Part shown: in pieces, positions 31,843 to 41,626 of the stretch
Numbering within the stretch: position 1 is the first letter of the stretch
Layout of the letters: each line of letters opens with the position of its first letter
Source: Neonectria sp. B-13
Taxonomy: Eukaryota; Ascomycota; Sordariomycetes; Hypocreales; Nectriaceae
Direction of reading: 5' to 3'
Assembly (NCBI GenBank): GCA_002682825.1
Contig: NOKP01000022.1
Coordinates: forward strand, 124,001-188,000
Length of the DNA stretch: 64,000 nucleotides
Notes under the pieces: generated by a model
Told to the model about the DNA's origin: nothing
The model's database searches: none
The model's input: only the letters and a program-made list of their open reading frames with translations
Position numbers and translations under genes: made by a program

Positions 31843-33597
31843 TTACTTGTATGCAACGAAAATGACGTCCTCAACGGCCTCGGGCGAATCGGGCGTATAC
31901 AATTGGGGTGCGTCCTCAATGTCGAGGTCGGAGGGTGCGTCGCTGAGCTCCGAGTCTGAGTCTGAATCTGGCTCTGATTGCGTCTCGGAGTCGTCGCTGT
32001 CGGTGGCCCAACCCGGGTTCCTGAGTTGCTGAGAGAGCGTGAGAGCGGCCTCAACGTCGACTCGTTCAATGCGGTAGGTCGGGTGGAATGGGTCGGCGAG
32101 AAATCGGGGTTGGCTGTAAAAGTCGTGGACGTTCTGATGCAAAATGTTAGCTTGGGGTTGCGCGATGCGGACTAAGGTATCTCCGATGCGGCTTCCAACA
32201 ACTGCACCGGAGCATTGACGAATGGGGTGTTGGCTTACCTGGACAGAGTCATCCTGAAAGACGAGCAAGCTGCCTTCATCTCTCCCTGAAAACAATTGCT
32301 CAGTAGCCATGAGCTCCAACCTGGCGAAACGCACTTTTGCAATTCGTCGAAGGTTCGTCCGTGTGACGCTTTCCAGACAGTAAATCAGGGGCGCCAGTTC
32401 CGTCTTAAGCGCTTGGCGTCCCTCGATCAACACCTCGATGAGATATGCAAACTCCTCGACGATTGGGTTGATGGCCACTTCAAACAGCAACCCCAGTGGC
32501 TCTTGACCGGGAGGGAAGATCTTCTTCCAGGTATTGACGAGGCGTATGAGATCGGGGAAGGACACGAGAGAACCCTTCTGGCAGATTCCGCGGATGTCGC
32601 AGGGCAGGCGACGATGACCTTCATCGTGGTGGAAGCCGATTATGCTTGCCACAATCCGAATGACATCAATGATCACGGCCTGAAGTCTGCGAACGTACTC
32701 TGCCTGAGGACGGGGGACTTGGCCGCAGAACTTGAAGCTCCCCCCGCCCTGGAGCCCCAAAAAGACATCATGATCTCCCGTGAGCGGCTGGCCATGGTAC
32801 TGGAAGATGTAATCGCCGCCGCGGTGCCCCAGGTAGTACCTTGAGCGCTGCAGCGACCCGGCGACCAGGATGTTGTGGTACTGATCCGTCTGGCCTGTCG
32901 AACCCATATGTCCGACCAGTTTGTACAGCTCTGGGTGCCACCCAGACTTGTCGTCGACCAGGAGCGCAGCGTGTCTCTGCTCATTGCGTGCCCTAGTCGC
33001 CCAACTTTCCTCGACCTTTTGAGCCGCGTCGTCGATGGTCCTCAGGTCGTCTATGAGCGTTTGAGGGCCGTCGCGGACGTGCCTGCCAGGCCTGGTCTTC
33101 CAGAAGGCCCGCTCCTCGATGATTGCCTTCTCTTTTTGAAGACCGGCCTGGTCCCTGGCAGCCATCTGGGCCGTGATGCGGCCGTAGTTGTGCCTTTCGG
33201 CCTCAACAGCAACCCTCTTCTGCCAAACGTTCGAGAACCCGTGACGTCGGAGGAAGCTGCCCCAAGGCACCCATATTGGGCCATGCTCGTGCCTATGACC
33301 CTGCCTCTGGATCTGTTGTGGTTGTGGTTGCCGGTGCTGGTTCTGGCGCTGGCGGTTCTGGCGGTGTTGGTGTTGGTGTTGGGGGGCAGGTACCCGCAGA
33401 GGCCCTGCCCGCCGTCCCCGAAGAGCAGCCACCCTTGGATAGAGGAGGCTTCCTCGCTGCCCGGGCTGCTGAGAACCTAAAACCTGATTCCGAGGGGCAG
33501 AGGAGGCAGAGGAGACAGGGGCAGGGGCGGCAGGGGCCCCGTTGGGAGTGGCAGACCCCGTTGGCATTTGCCCAAATCCGTTGAAGTTGAAAGCCAT
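31843..33597 (-). CDS. Hypothetical Gln/His-rich protein with an in-frame intron
   Basis: The function is unknown. The frame is open for 584 codons. A very good intron (32134-32238: GTAAGC donor, AAGCTAAC branch, GCATCAG acceptor) of exactly 105 bp carries no stop, so splicing yields 549 residues and retention 584. Features in order: a Pro/Ala/Ser N-terminus, a Gln/His/Arg tract (QHQHQHRQNRQRQNQHRQ), a folded-looking region of about 110-480 (GPIWVPWGSFLRRHGFSNVWQKR, GHRGGDYIFQYHGQPL, LLFEVAINPIVEEFAYLIEVLIEG) and an acidic tail with DSDSDSELSDAPSD. No signal peptide is seen. The middle could be a capsid-like or nuclear protein domain, but I do not recognise it. Confidence 0.65.
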   Translation of the reverse strand: MAFNFNGFGQMPTGSATPNGAPAAPAPVSSASSAPRNQVLGSQQPGQRGSLLYPRVAALRGRRAGPLRVPAPQHQHQHRQNRQRQNQHRQPQPQQIQRQGHRHEHGPIWVPWGSFLRRHGFSNVWQKRVAVEAERHNYGRITAQMAARDQAGLQKEKAIIEERAFWKTRPGRHVRDGPQTLIDDLRTIDDAAQKVEESWATRARNEQRHAALLVDDKSGWHPELYKLVGHMGSTGQTDQYHNILVAGSLQRSRYYLGHRGGDYIFQYHGQPLTGDHDVFLGLQGGGSFKFCGQVPRPQAEYVRRLQAVIIDVIRIVASIIGFHHDEGHRRLPCDIRGICQKGSLVSFPDLIRLVNTWKKIFPPGQEPLGLLFEVAINPIVEEFAYLIEVLIEGRQALKTELAPLIYCLESVTRTNLRRIAKVRFARLELMATEQLFSGRDEGSLLVFQDDSVQVSQHPIRQCSGAVVGSRIGDTLVRIAQPQANILHQNVHDFYSQPRFLADPFHPTYRIERVDVEAALTLSQQLRNPGWATDSDDSETQSEPDSDSDSELSDAPSDLDIEDAPQLYTPDSPEAVEDVIFVAYK

Positions 33598-33913
33598 CTT
33601 TCACTCTTGCTTGACGGAGCTGCAAGAATGGCTTTGGAAGGAGTGCTGTGGCAAATGTCGAATTGTAGAATACTCCCTTGAACAGGAGAAACAGTTGGAA
33701 GATGGGCGAGGATAGTTTGATATCCTGCTGGGATGAAGGGGGATGGTGATGGTGGTGGTGATGGTGATGTTGAGGATGATATCCAGGGAAACTGAAACAA
33801 TAGTTGTACAACAAGTGGGATGGCTTCACTGCTTGATGGGGAGTATGGTAAGAAGTGAGGAGATAGTTCTATACTACGGCCGGCCATCTGCGATTATATA
33901 GAGACTATACACA
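33598..33913 (-). promoter_or_regulatory. Upstream region with CCATCA-type repeat
   Basis: Promoter side of the gene starting at 33597. A GGTGAT/GATGGT repeat at about 33743-33772 (CCATCACCACC on the coding strand) is the only notable element. Confidence 0.45.
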
Positions 33914-35060
33914 TCTATCTCCGAAACCAATCTGCAACTCAACAAGGTCTGGCCGAGTTTAAACTGGTGTGCAAATGCAAAAGGATATTTACCTACCTGT
34001 TTGGTCATGTTCCAGGGCCATTATGACACAGCAAGAAGGTTGGCCACCGAAGCATAGAGGTCGAGTTGCTGAGTTTAACAGCCTCATCGAAATCACCCTC
34101 AACCAGGGAAGAGGATGTGGCCGAGTCTAAACCAGGGCCCAAACATAAGGAATCACTCCAGTCACACCTACGCTCGGGTACCTAAGTGGGCGTCCTGAAA
34201 GCATCACCATTGAAAACACTGGTCAAATTGCGAAAAGCAGTACCAGTGACTACCCAGAATCCCCTTTCATTGAGGCAATGAATGTCCAGCAGACAGTATA
34301 TAATACCATGTCGTTGGATAAAGAGCCTACTGGAGGAAGTGATAACGCTGAGGTAATTACGAAAGCGATCACTAATACTTCAGAAGTAGCGTTCCAGCCA
34401 ACTTGGAAGGTTAGCCCGGGTACCTTCGTATCTTGGAAATTGGCTGAAGAAGGGTTGTGCATGGTCATCCCAACGTCGTGAAAGCTGAGTCGAACGATTC
34501 GAAGCGTGCTGACAAGCCGATAGAGCACTTATGTCCTTGCTGGCTATGGAGAGAAGGAGGGTACACTACTAGAATTCCATGTGCGGGTACCGATTACGGC
34601 AGCACAGAAAGAAGGTTGGCCATATAATCCATAAAGGTCCGGTTGCTGACCCAAACACGGGTCTTGGAAACCAGCCCTACAGTCCCTAAAATACATGCCC
34701 GAGTCTAACAGAAAGGCCCAGCGTACTTACGCCTGCCCTGGACATGTCCCTTGGACCCTTATGGCATAGAAATATGGCTGGCCATGCCCACCCAGGCCTA
34801 GTTGCTAAGCCAAATATCATGTTACGAGGTCCATCCACAATAAGGAAAGACCTGACCGAGTTTAAGTTGATGATAGAAAACTTGCATCACGCCTGCCAGT
34901 GTGGCGTTTAGATTGAATACCTGGCCCATGCCTCTAGTCTGGTTGCCGAGCCAAGTACCTTTCTCGGAAACCCATCTACAACTCGGAAAGACCTGTCCGG
35001 GTTCGCAACGGTTGGCAAACGCAAAATATCACCATGGTGTTCTTGGGCACGTTTCGGAGA
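33914..35060. repeat. Diverged repeat array with interruption
   Basis: Several degenerate copies of a ~170-bp unit share the landmarks GAAACCNATCTACAACTC, AAAGACCTG(A/T)CCGAGTTTAA, GAAGGTTGGCCA, AGG(T/C)C(T/C)(A/G)GTTGCTGAG and CAAA(T/C)(A/G)C. Clear instances begin near 33924, 34080, 34600, 34740 and 34900. A stretch at about 34200-34560 that lacks these words interrupts the array and carries a 92-codon minus-strand frame (34250-34528) of no recognisable family. No coding frame persists through the array. Confidence 0.65.
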
Positions 35061-35382
35061 AAGAGTGACTGGCATTCACTATATCTTCCGCCCGTAGCTG
35101 GCTAAGAACGTTGTTCATGTTCCCAAGAATTCACTGCATCTCATTGCTGAACTATCCGTTACCGAACTATCTCATCATTCCATCTTCACCTGTTCTTTCC
35201 ATCCGTCCTCTTGTTTCGTCTGCGACCAATTCAATCTCTACGCCCAGAGAGCTGAATCCTCAGTCAGACTGTATTCTCCCTGTTCGACGATAGATCCCGT
35301 CGTCTTCGTCGTCCCCCCTTTCCCATCAGTTCTTTTCAACTTTCCTGGTCTAGTATCCTTGACCATATACACTCTTTTCACC

Positions 35383-36363
35383 ATGGCGAAGCTCAACTCC
35401 ATTGGACAAGCCACTAGCCAAGCAGTTGGCAACCAGGACGAGTGCTTTCCTCGTCAAGTCAAAGACGTGGAACACCAAAACGTCTATGATTCTGATGAGG
35501 CCGAGGCGTTTTTGTCTGCGTCACTGCCTGGTTGCACGTCAGAATTTCAACAGAAGTTTCGGAACGTCCGAGCCGAGGATGAGAACGAGAACGAGGAGGA
35601 CGAGAACGAGGAGGACGAGCCGGACCATGCTGGCTTGCGCGATCATGAGCTGGAGGACATTCCCCTCTATGACAGCGACGATGAGCTCACTGATGAGGAT
35701 GAGGACTGGGTCTCTGACCTATTTCCTCCCAATGAGGACCTCGCCAGGGCCCTTTGGAAGACCAGCCACGAGCAGAACCTTCCATCGGCAATCAACGGCA
35801 GCCACGGCGGGCTTGCCCAGCCGCGCAAGAAGGCATGTAAGTTCGACGACCGTGACATGGTGGTCGTCCAAGAAGACTCCGCGGACGACGAGCCATCGGA
35901 GTCGGAGTCGGAGCCCGAGGTCGACACGGTCTCGACCTTCGTGATCCCCATGGGCCCGCGCGTGCACGTCACTTACACGGAGGAGCAGCTGCACCCGCAC
36001 GCCACCCGTGCCAAGGCTCTGGCGCGGAGCATCCCCGGCATGCGCAAGCTCGAGGACGCGGTGGCTACGGGGGCGTCGGCGCTGCAGACGACGTGCACCA
36101 GCGTGGCCGGGCGGGTCGGCACGGCGGCGCGGGTCGGCAGCGAGCTCGTCGTGCTCGGCGGCCAGGCCAGGAGCTACCTGGCGGGCGAGGCGTGGCACGC
36201 CGGCGTGGACATTGCGGTGCGGTTCCAGGAGAACTGGCCGACGCTGGTGCAGCCGCTGCGCGAGGGCTGGGTTGCGCAGGTTGGCGACATTGTGCGTGAG
36301 GGCGTGAGGGCGCTGCCGCCACATGATAGCATCGTTGGCGGATACCGAAGACGGTATTTGTGA
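35383..36363 (+). CDS. Hypothetical acidic protein
   Basis: A single-exon, 326-residue protein starting MAKLNSIGQA in a CACCATGG context; an in-frame ATG at 35359 would add eight residues. The N-terminal half is strongly acidic (ENENEEDENEEDEPD, DSDDELTDEDEDW, SADDEPSESESEPE) and probably disordered. The C-terminal half is Ala/Val-rich with repeated amphipathic helices (ATGASALQTTCTSVAGRVGTA, RVGSELVVLGGQARSYL) and ends YRRRYL. There is no signal peptide or known domain. The helical part could associate with lipid surfaces, as perilipin-like helices do, but this is speculative. Confidence 0.65.
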   Translation: MAKLNSIGQATSQAVGNQDECFPRQVKDVEHQNVYDSDEAEAFLSASLPGCTSEFQQKFRNVRAEDENENEEDENEEDEPDHAGLRDHELEDIPLYDSDDELTDEDEDWVSDLFPPNEDLARALWKTSHEQNLPSAINGSHGGLAQPRKKACKFDDRDMVVVQEDSADDEPSESESEPEVDTVSTFVIPMGPRVHVTYTEEQLHPHATRAKALARSIPGMRKLEDAVATGASALQTTCTSVAGRVGTAARVGSELVVLGGQARSYLAGEAWHAGVDIAVRFQENWPTLVQPLREGWVAQVGDIVREGVRALPPHDSIVGGYRRRYL

Positions 36364-36767
36364 GGGAGCAGAAGGGTTGACTGCTATCGGTGTGGAAAGA
36401 GTGTGTGGCAGAGCTGGACTGGAGTACACGCATGCATTTTGCCGGAGTTTGGGGGCATTCGTAAAAGGAGGGTGCATATGGCTGGAGTTTGGGGTACATT
36501 CACATCAGAAGAGACAACGTACAGGCAAACCAGGTAAGGTAGTTGTCAAGGTGCAAACAACTGAAATACTTTGGAATAAACAGAGTCTTTGAATTGAGCC
36601 AAGTTCAGAATCAACGCTACGTGCATGAAAGTCAAAACCACTAAGAAAAGGGGGTGAATTGTTGAACGTAGAATATTCTTCTTATTTATTCGTTTATCGT
36701 GTCATCTCAATCGTATTACATCCGAACCCAAGGCGTCGTCCCGTCTATATGTTTTATCACTCCTCGT
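36364..36767. other. Convergent intergenic region
   Basis: 3' flanks of the acidic-protein gene (+) and the dihydroxyacetone synthase gene (-). AT-rich around 36660-36720, consistent with polyadenylation regions on both sides. Nothing else is seen. Confidence 0.55.
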
Positions 36768-39162
36768 TTAATGCTCATGCTTGATAGGGTTGAGGTCCCT
36801 GAACTCTCCCCGTAAGATATCGACACCCTCCGCCTTAACCTCCTCAACGAGCTTGGCGACCTCAGGGGCAATAACGTTCTCGTCGAAACCAAAGAACTTA
36901 TACGCGTCCTTGCCGGGCAAGCTCTTGCCAAAGGTTGCCATGGAGAAGCCGGCGTCGGCGTAGCGCTCCCAGCCGTTGACGGCGTAGGCCTCGATGACGA
37001 CGCGGGGCGCGTTGCTGCGGTTCTGCAGCACCTGGCGCTTGTACTCGAGGGGCTGGGCGTTGAAAATGCGCTGGCAGGGGAAGGAGATGACGCGGGCCTT
37101 GATGCCGTACTTCTCCTTGAGGAGTTCGCGGGTCTTGACGGCGAAGACCATCTCGGCGCCGACACCAATAAGCGTCACGTCGGCGTTCTTCTCCTCGATG
37201 AAGACGTACGCTCCCTTCTGAGCACCCTCTCGGCTGGAGTACTGAGGGTACTGCTCGAGATTTTGTCGAGATAGGGAGATGATGGAGGGAGTGTTCTTGG
37301 CCTCGAGGGCGGTGATGAAGGCACCAGCGGTCTCCTCGGTGTCGCAAGGGCGGATATATAGAAGGTTGGGCATGGCGCGGTAGAGAGCGGGGAGGGCGAT
37401 GGGCTGGTGAGTGGGACCGTCTTCACCAGTTCCGATGGAGTCGTGGGTGGCGATGTGGATGGCCTGGAGGCTCTGAAGGGCGCCCATACGGACACCAGGG
37501 GCGGCGTACTGGGGTTGAGCGTTAGTTTATGAATGGTTGAGACAAGACAGGGAGTCAAGCTGTACTTACAATGTAGAACATGAAGAAGGTGGAGGTGATG
37601 GGGAGGATGGTGCCCTTGCTGTAGGCAGCAAGGCCGTTGGAGATGGAGGCCATGGCGTGTTCTCGGATACCCCAATGAATGTATCGCCCGGAGTAGTTGC
37701 CATTGATACCGCAGGTAGTCTTCAGGTCAGGCTGTATTGTGTTAGCAAGCAGTCTATCCATTATGGGATTCAATTGGAAGCCTTACGTTCTGGAAGTCGA
37801 CCTTGTCCTTCCAGATCATGTTGACGGAGGGAGACAGATCGGCGGTGCCGACCATGAAGTTCTTCAGCTTGGCCGCAAGAGGATTGCAGACGATACCGGC
37901 AGACTTTCGAGAAGCAGTGGGAGTAGTGGGGAATGTCTCCTTGGCAGGGATGATGCTTCGCCAGTCCTCGGTGAAGCGGCCCTCGACTCGCTTCTGGAAC
38001 TCGTCGTGCAGTTCGGGGTACTCCTTGGCGTAGGCGCTGACTAGGCCGGCCCAGTCCTCCTCGAGCCTCTGGCCGCGGGTGGTGACGTCGCGGAAGAAGT
38101 TGTAGACCTCGTCGGTGACGACGAACTGCTCGTCGGGGTTGCGGCCGAAGAACTTCTTGACGACCTTGACGCCCTCGGCTCCGAAGGCGGCGCCGTGGGC
38201 CTGGGCCTCGCCGGCGACCTTGCTGCCGATGCCGATGACGGTGTGCACGTTGATGAAGGTGGGCTTCTCGGTACTGGCCTTGGCCTGGAGGAGGGCCTTG
38301 ACGAGGCCCTCGACGTCGTAGCAGCCGTCCTCGATGTCGATGACGTCCCAGCCGCAGGCACGCATCTTGGCGTTAACGTCCTCGGTGTTGCAGAGGTCGA
38401 CGCTGCCATCGCAGGTGACCTGGTTGTTGTCATACATGACGACCAGGTTGTTGAGCTTCCAGTGGCCGGCCAGCTGGATGGACTCCATGGAGACGCCCTC
38501 CTGCAGACAGGCGTCGCCGATCATGCACCAGGTGGTGTTGTTGACAAGCTCGTAGTCAGGCCTGTTGTACGTAGCCGCCAGGTGCTTGGCGGCCATGGCG
38601 AGGCCTACGGCGTTGGCGATGCCCTGGCCCAGCGGCCCGGTGGTGACCTCGATGCCTTCATGCTCGATCTCGGGGTGGCCGGGGGCGAAGGAGTCGTAGC
38701 GGGCCGAGTGGTAGGACTTGAGCTGGTCGAAGGTCATCTGCTTGTAGCCGGTGAGATGGAGGAACGTGTACTGGAAGAGGCAGGTGTGGCCGTTGGAGAG
38801 GACGAAGCGATCTCGGTTGAAGTAGTTGGGGTTGGTGGGGGAGTATTTCATGACGTATTTCCAGAGGGCGACGCCGATAGCGGCCATGCCCATTGCACCT
38901 CTGTAGGAGTCAGGTTAGTTTCAATTAAGCTCATTTATGGTGTTCTCCTTGGGTATTGTTCCCTTGGACCAATAACGACGAGAAGAGAGCCGTACCCTGG
39001 GTGTCCTCCATTGAACTGCTGGCACAGATCCGCAATCAAGCAGCGGAACTGGCGCAGCACCAGATCAATCGTCTCGGCATCCTCGTTCTGGATTCGCTTG
39101 ACGACGGTGGAGCCGGCGACGGGCAGCTCGGTGGCCTCGGAGGAGATGGCAATTGGCGCCAT
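36768..39162 (-). CDS. Dihydroxyacetone synthase (formaldehyde transketolase-like)
   Basis: A thiamine-diphosphate transketolase of the dihydroxyacetone-synthase branch (xylulose 5-phosphate plus formaldehyde giving DHA plus glyceraldehyde 3-phosphate). Exons are 38996-39162, 37787-38900, 37570-37731 and 36768-37508; introns of 95, 55 and 61 bp keep an exact frame for 727 residues. It has the GGHPGGAMGMAAIG pocket, RDRFVLSNGH, PGHPE, EVTTGPLGQG and the TPP-binding GDACLQEG, with YDNNQVTCDGSVD. It also has GNYSGRYIHWGIREHAM, LPITSTFFMFY, THDSIGTGEDGPTHQP and GWERYADAGF. The segments CDGSVDLCNTEDV, LCQQFNGGHPG and the FFMFY motif fit methylotrophic-yeast DHA synthase better than ordinary fungal transketolase. 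The C-terminus (IKHEH) is not a canonical peroxisomal PTS1. It is divergently transcribed from a short-chain dehydrogenase, and a DHA kinase lies 7.4 kb away. Confidence 0.88.
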
Positions 39163-40100
39163 CTTTCTTTGCGTGGTAGAGTCTTGCAAACAACAGAAGC
39201 TGGGCTAGGGGTAAAGATGCAACGAGACAGACAAACACAAGAGACAGAAACAGAGAAAGACAGAAGAGAGAGAGAGCTGTCCGTGGTCGAAATATATCAC
39301 CGCCTCCCGCCCATCCATGGCCTCTCGCCAAGTCGTCGGCAAAAAGAATTGCGCCGCGCGTGTGATGTGCGCCAGCCCGCAAGTGTCGTGGCTGCGTCGA
39401 GCCGTCTTGTCCTGCCCGATTCCGAAACTGGAAACCCGGAGCGCCGTGGGGTTCGGGCGGGTCCCGTGGGGTTGTGGTGGTTTGCGGCAATCATTAGTCT
39501 AGGTCCCGACTCTCCGGCCGCGACGACTCCATCGGCGGCGCATCACGAGGGGGGGACTTGTTGAGGGGCCGCTTTTAGGGGCTCCCCGCCGAATGCGGAA
39601 ATGACAGGCACTCGGTCGCTTCGGTGGAGGCTTTGCCCAGTATTCAACCTCGCAGGCGCTTGCGGTTGCCCACGGGGGGTGTTATACGCCTCAACCCTCT
39701 CGCACACCTCCGGCTGCGATGGCCGCTTCAGAGCCGGCAGTCTCTGTATCTGCCGGCTTACCCTCTTCACTCGGCCGAATTGGCCGGACGCATGCAACTG
39801 CCGTAGCCACACGGCCCACCTCCGGCTACAATGGCCCCCCGGAGAAGAGGGAAAGATGGGGACTTGCAGAAACTCTCGACTGCAGCTCCCGGACGCATAC
39901 ACCTGCCCTGAGGCATTGGATATGGGCATGCAGATTCCGCTGAATGGAGTCTCGAGCATAATGTCGGGGTCCTCCGGCCTGCGGGCTCATCTATATCCTC
40001 TGGACGATCCTCGGTGCTGGATTCCGTCCTTCCAGCCTCTGTACATCCTCTTCTTCCTTTGATACCCAGCACTTGGCATTGTTTTCCACCAGTCTTTACC
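39163..40100. promoter_or_regulatory. Divergent promoter of DHA synthase and SDR genes
   Basis: A 938-bp region between two outward-facing start codons. It contains a perfect 9-bp inverted repeat AGCCGGCAG / CTGCCGGCT (39732-39740 and 39750-39758, 9-nt spacer). It also holds two near-identical 20-bp direct repeats (39705-39724 and 39817-39836; core CACCTCCGGCT, differing by two G/A changes). The AGCCGG(A/C) word occurs four times in total on either strand. The paired CGG/CCG half-sites are of the type bound by Zn2Cys6 dimers; regulation by the nearby Zn2Cys6 protein is inference. Confidence 0.55.
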
Positions 40101-41115
40101 ATGGCTCCCGCTATCGTCAGTGACATCGAGCTCCCGGCCCGCGAGGTGCCCGAGACCAAGGCCACTCCGGCCTCCAAGGCCTCGACCCCCAAGCTCTTCT
40201 CCCTCGAGGGAAAGACGGTTGCCATCACCGGCGGCGCCCGAGGCCTCGGCATCACCCTCGCCATTGCCGTAGTCGAAGCCGGCGGTAGCGTCGCGTGCCT
40301 GGATATCCTCGAGGAGCCTTCCGCCGAGGAGTGGGCGCTGCTGAACAAAATAGCCACGGCCAACGGCACGTCCGTGTCGTACCAGAGGTGCGATGTCACA
40401 GACGAGTCGTCGGTCGAGACGGTCATGAAGTCGGTGGCGGTCGAGGCGGACAAGAACGGGGCTCCGTTCTGGGGCGTCATTGCGTGCGCCGGCATCCAGC
40501 AGCAGATTCCCGCCCTGGACTACCCCGCGGCCGACTTCGACCGGATTCTCAAGGTCAACGTGACCGGCGTGTTTAACACTTGCAAGTACACGGCGAGGGT
40601 GCTGCGGGAGAAGAACAGCCCGGGCAGCATTGTCATCATCTCGAGCATGTCTGGCAACGTCGCCAACCGAGTAAGCTGCAACCGTCTGCAAAGACGCACA
40701 AAATGCTGAAGACTGCGTACTAATCGTCCTTGATAGGGCCTCTCATGCACCGCTTACAACACCAGTAAGGCTGCCGTTCAGCAGATGTGCCGGTCGGTCG
40801 CGCAGGAATGGGGCAAGTTTGGCATCCGAGTCAACACACTCTCTCCCGGCGTAAGAACTAAGAATCCTCACCCTACAAGTCTACTGCTTCTCGATGAACT
40901 GACCGCGGCCCTAGTACATCCGAACCGCCATGACGGATCAGCTTCTGATCGAGAACCCCGAGGTCGAGAAGACGTGGATGGCGGGCGCTCTGCTGGGCCG
41001 TCTGGGTGCGCCCGAGGATTTCAAGGCCCCCGCAGTCTTCCTCTTGTCGGAGGGAGCTTCGTTTGTCCACGGCACCGACCTGAGGGTTGATGGAGGACAC
41101 TGCGCTTCTGCCTAA
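40101..41115 (+). CDS. Short-chain dehydrogenase, polyol/ketose type
   Basis: A classical NAD(P)-dependent SDR of 294 residues, most like D-arabinitol 2-dehydrogenase and L-sorbose/xylulose reductases. Exons are 40101-40670, 40737-40850 and 40915-41115, with 66- and 64-bp introns. The Rossmann motif TGGARGLG is at 43-50, CDVTD follows, and the [10 protein letters not shown] motif replaces the usual NAG. The catalytic Ser lies in IISSMSG (182-184), and YNTSK gives Tyr197 and Lys201. The C-terminus ends [12 protein letters not shown], typical of the family. The N-terminal 30 residues are a Pro/Lys-rich extension. Reading from the shared promoter with DHA synthase suggests co-regulation; interconversion of a pentitol or hexitol with its ketose is the likely reaction. 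Confidence 0.88.
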
Positions 41116-41626
41116 AGAAATGGGAGCCTGTATTGAGAGCGATGAAAATGTAGACTAGTAATGACGGCAATAATGACATAGAATAGTTCATGACTTGAAC
41201 CAATTGATGATGAAGCATTACCCACAGTGTTGAGAGCGATGGATTGGAGGATAAAAACGGTGCGATAATTAGGCCCCCGCTCACCTAAACTTAGGTATTC
41301 TCCTCCACACCTTTACAAGCTCAACAACAACTCACGATGGTGGCTGAACTACTACAGACAACACCAATCATACATCATTCAGCTCGACGCCATTCTCCTT
41401 CCTAGGCACCCACATTATGCGATTCAACCTCGGCCATCAATAATAGTTCGTGGCGCCCCACTGCCACCACAATGCCTGCCATCTTAGCGCGGCATCAGCC
41501 TCAGTCGCTTCAGCTGGAATGGTGGTTGCCTTGCGCCTGGATCAACTCAAACAATTAAAGTCACCTTCTTTCCCAAAGAAAATACCTTCAGTCTGGTCCC
41601 CAATCCATCCTACCACAAACACCAAT
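41116..41626 (+). promoter_or_regulatory. Intergenic, promoter of the glycohydrolase gene
   Basis: A 511-bp gap between two tandem plus-strand genes. It contains the SDR 3' flank and a likely leader with A-rich sequence before 41627. An in-frame ATG at 41450 would extend the next protein by 59 residues without a conserved look. Confidence 0.5.

Noticed and set aside
36768..39162. Ordinary transketolase (pentose phosphate pathway) as the annotation
   Set aside because: The blocks LCQQFNGGHPG, SVDLCNTEDV and LPITSTFFMFY match DHA synthase rather than the housekeeping fungal transketolase.
38195..39208. 337-codon plus-strand frame over the DHA synthase gene
   Set aside because: Antisense shadow of a clearly coding exon; Gly/Val/Asp-rich with no motif.
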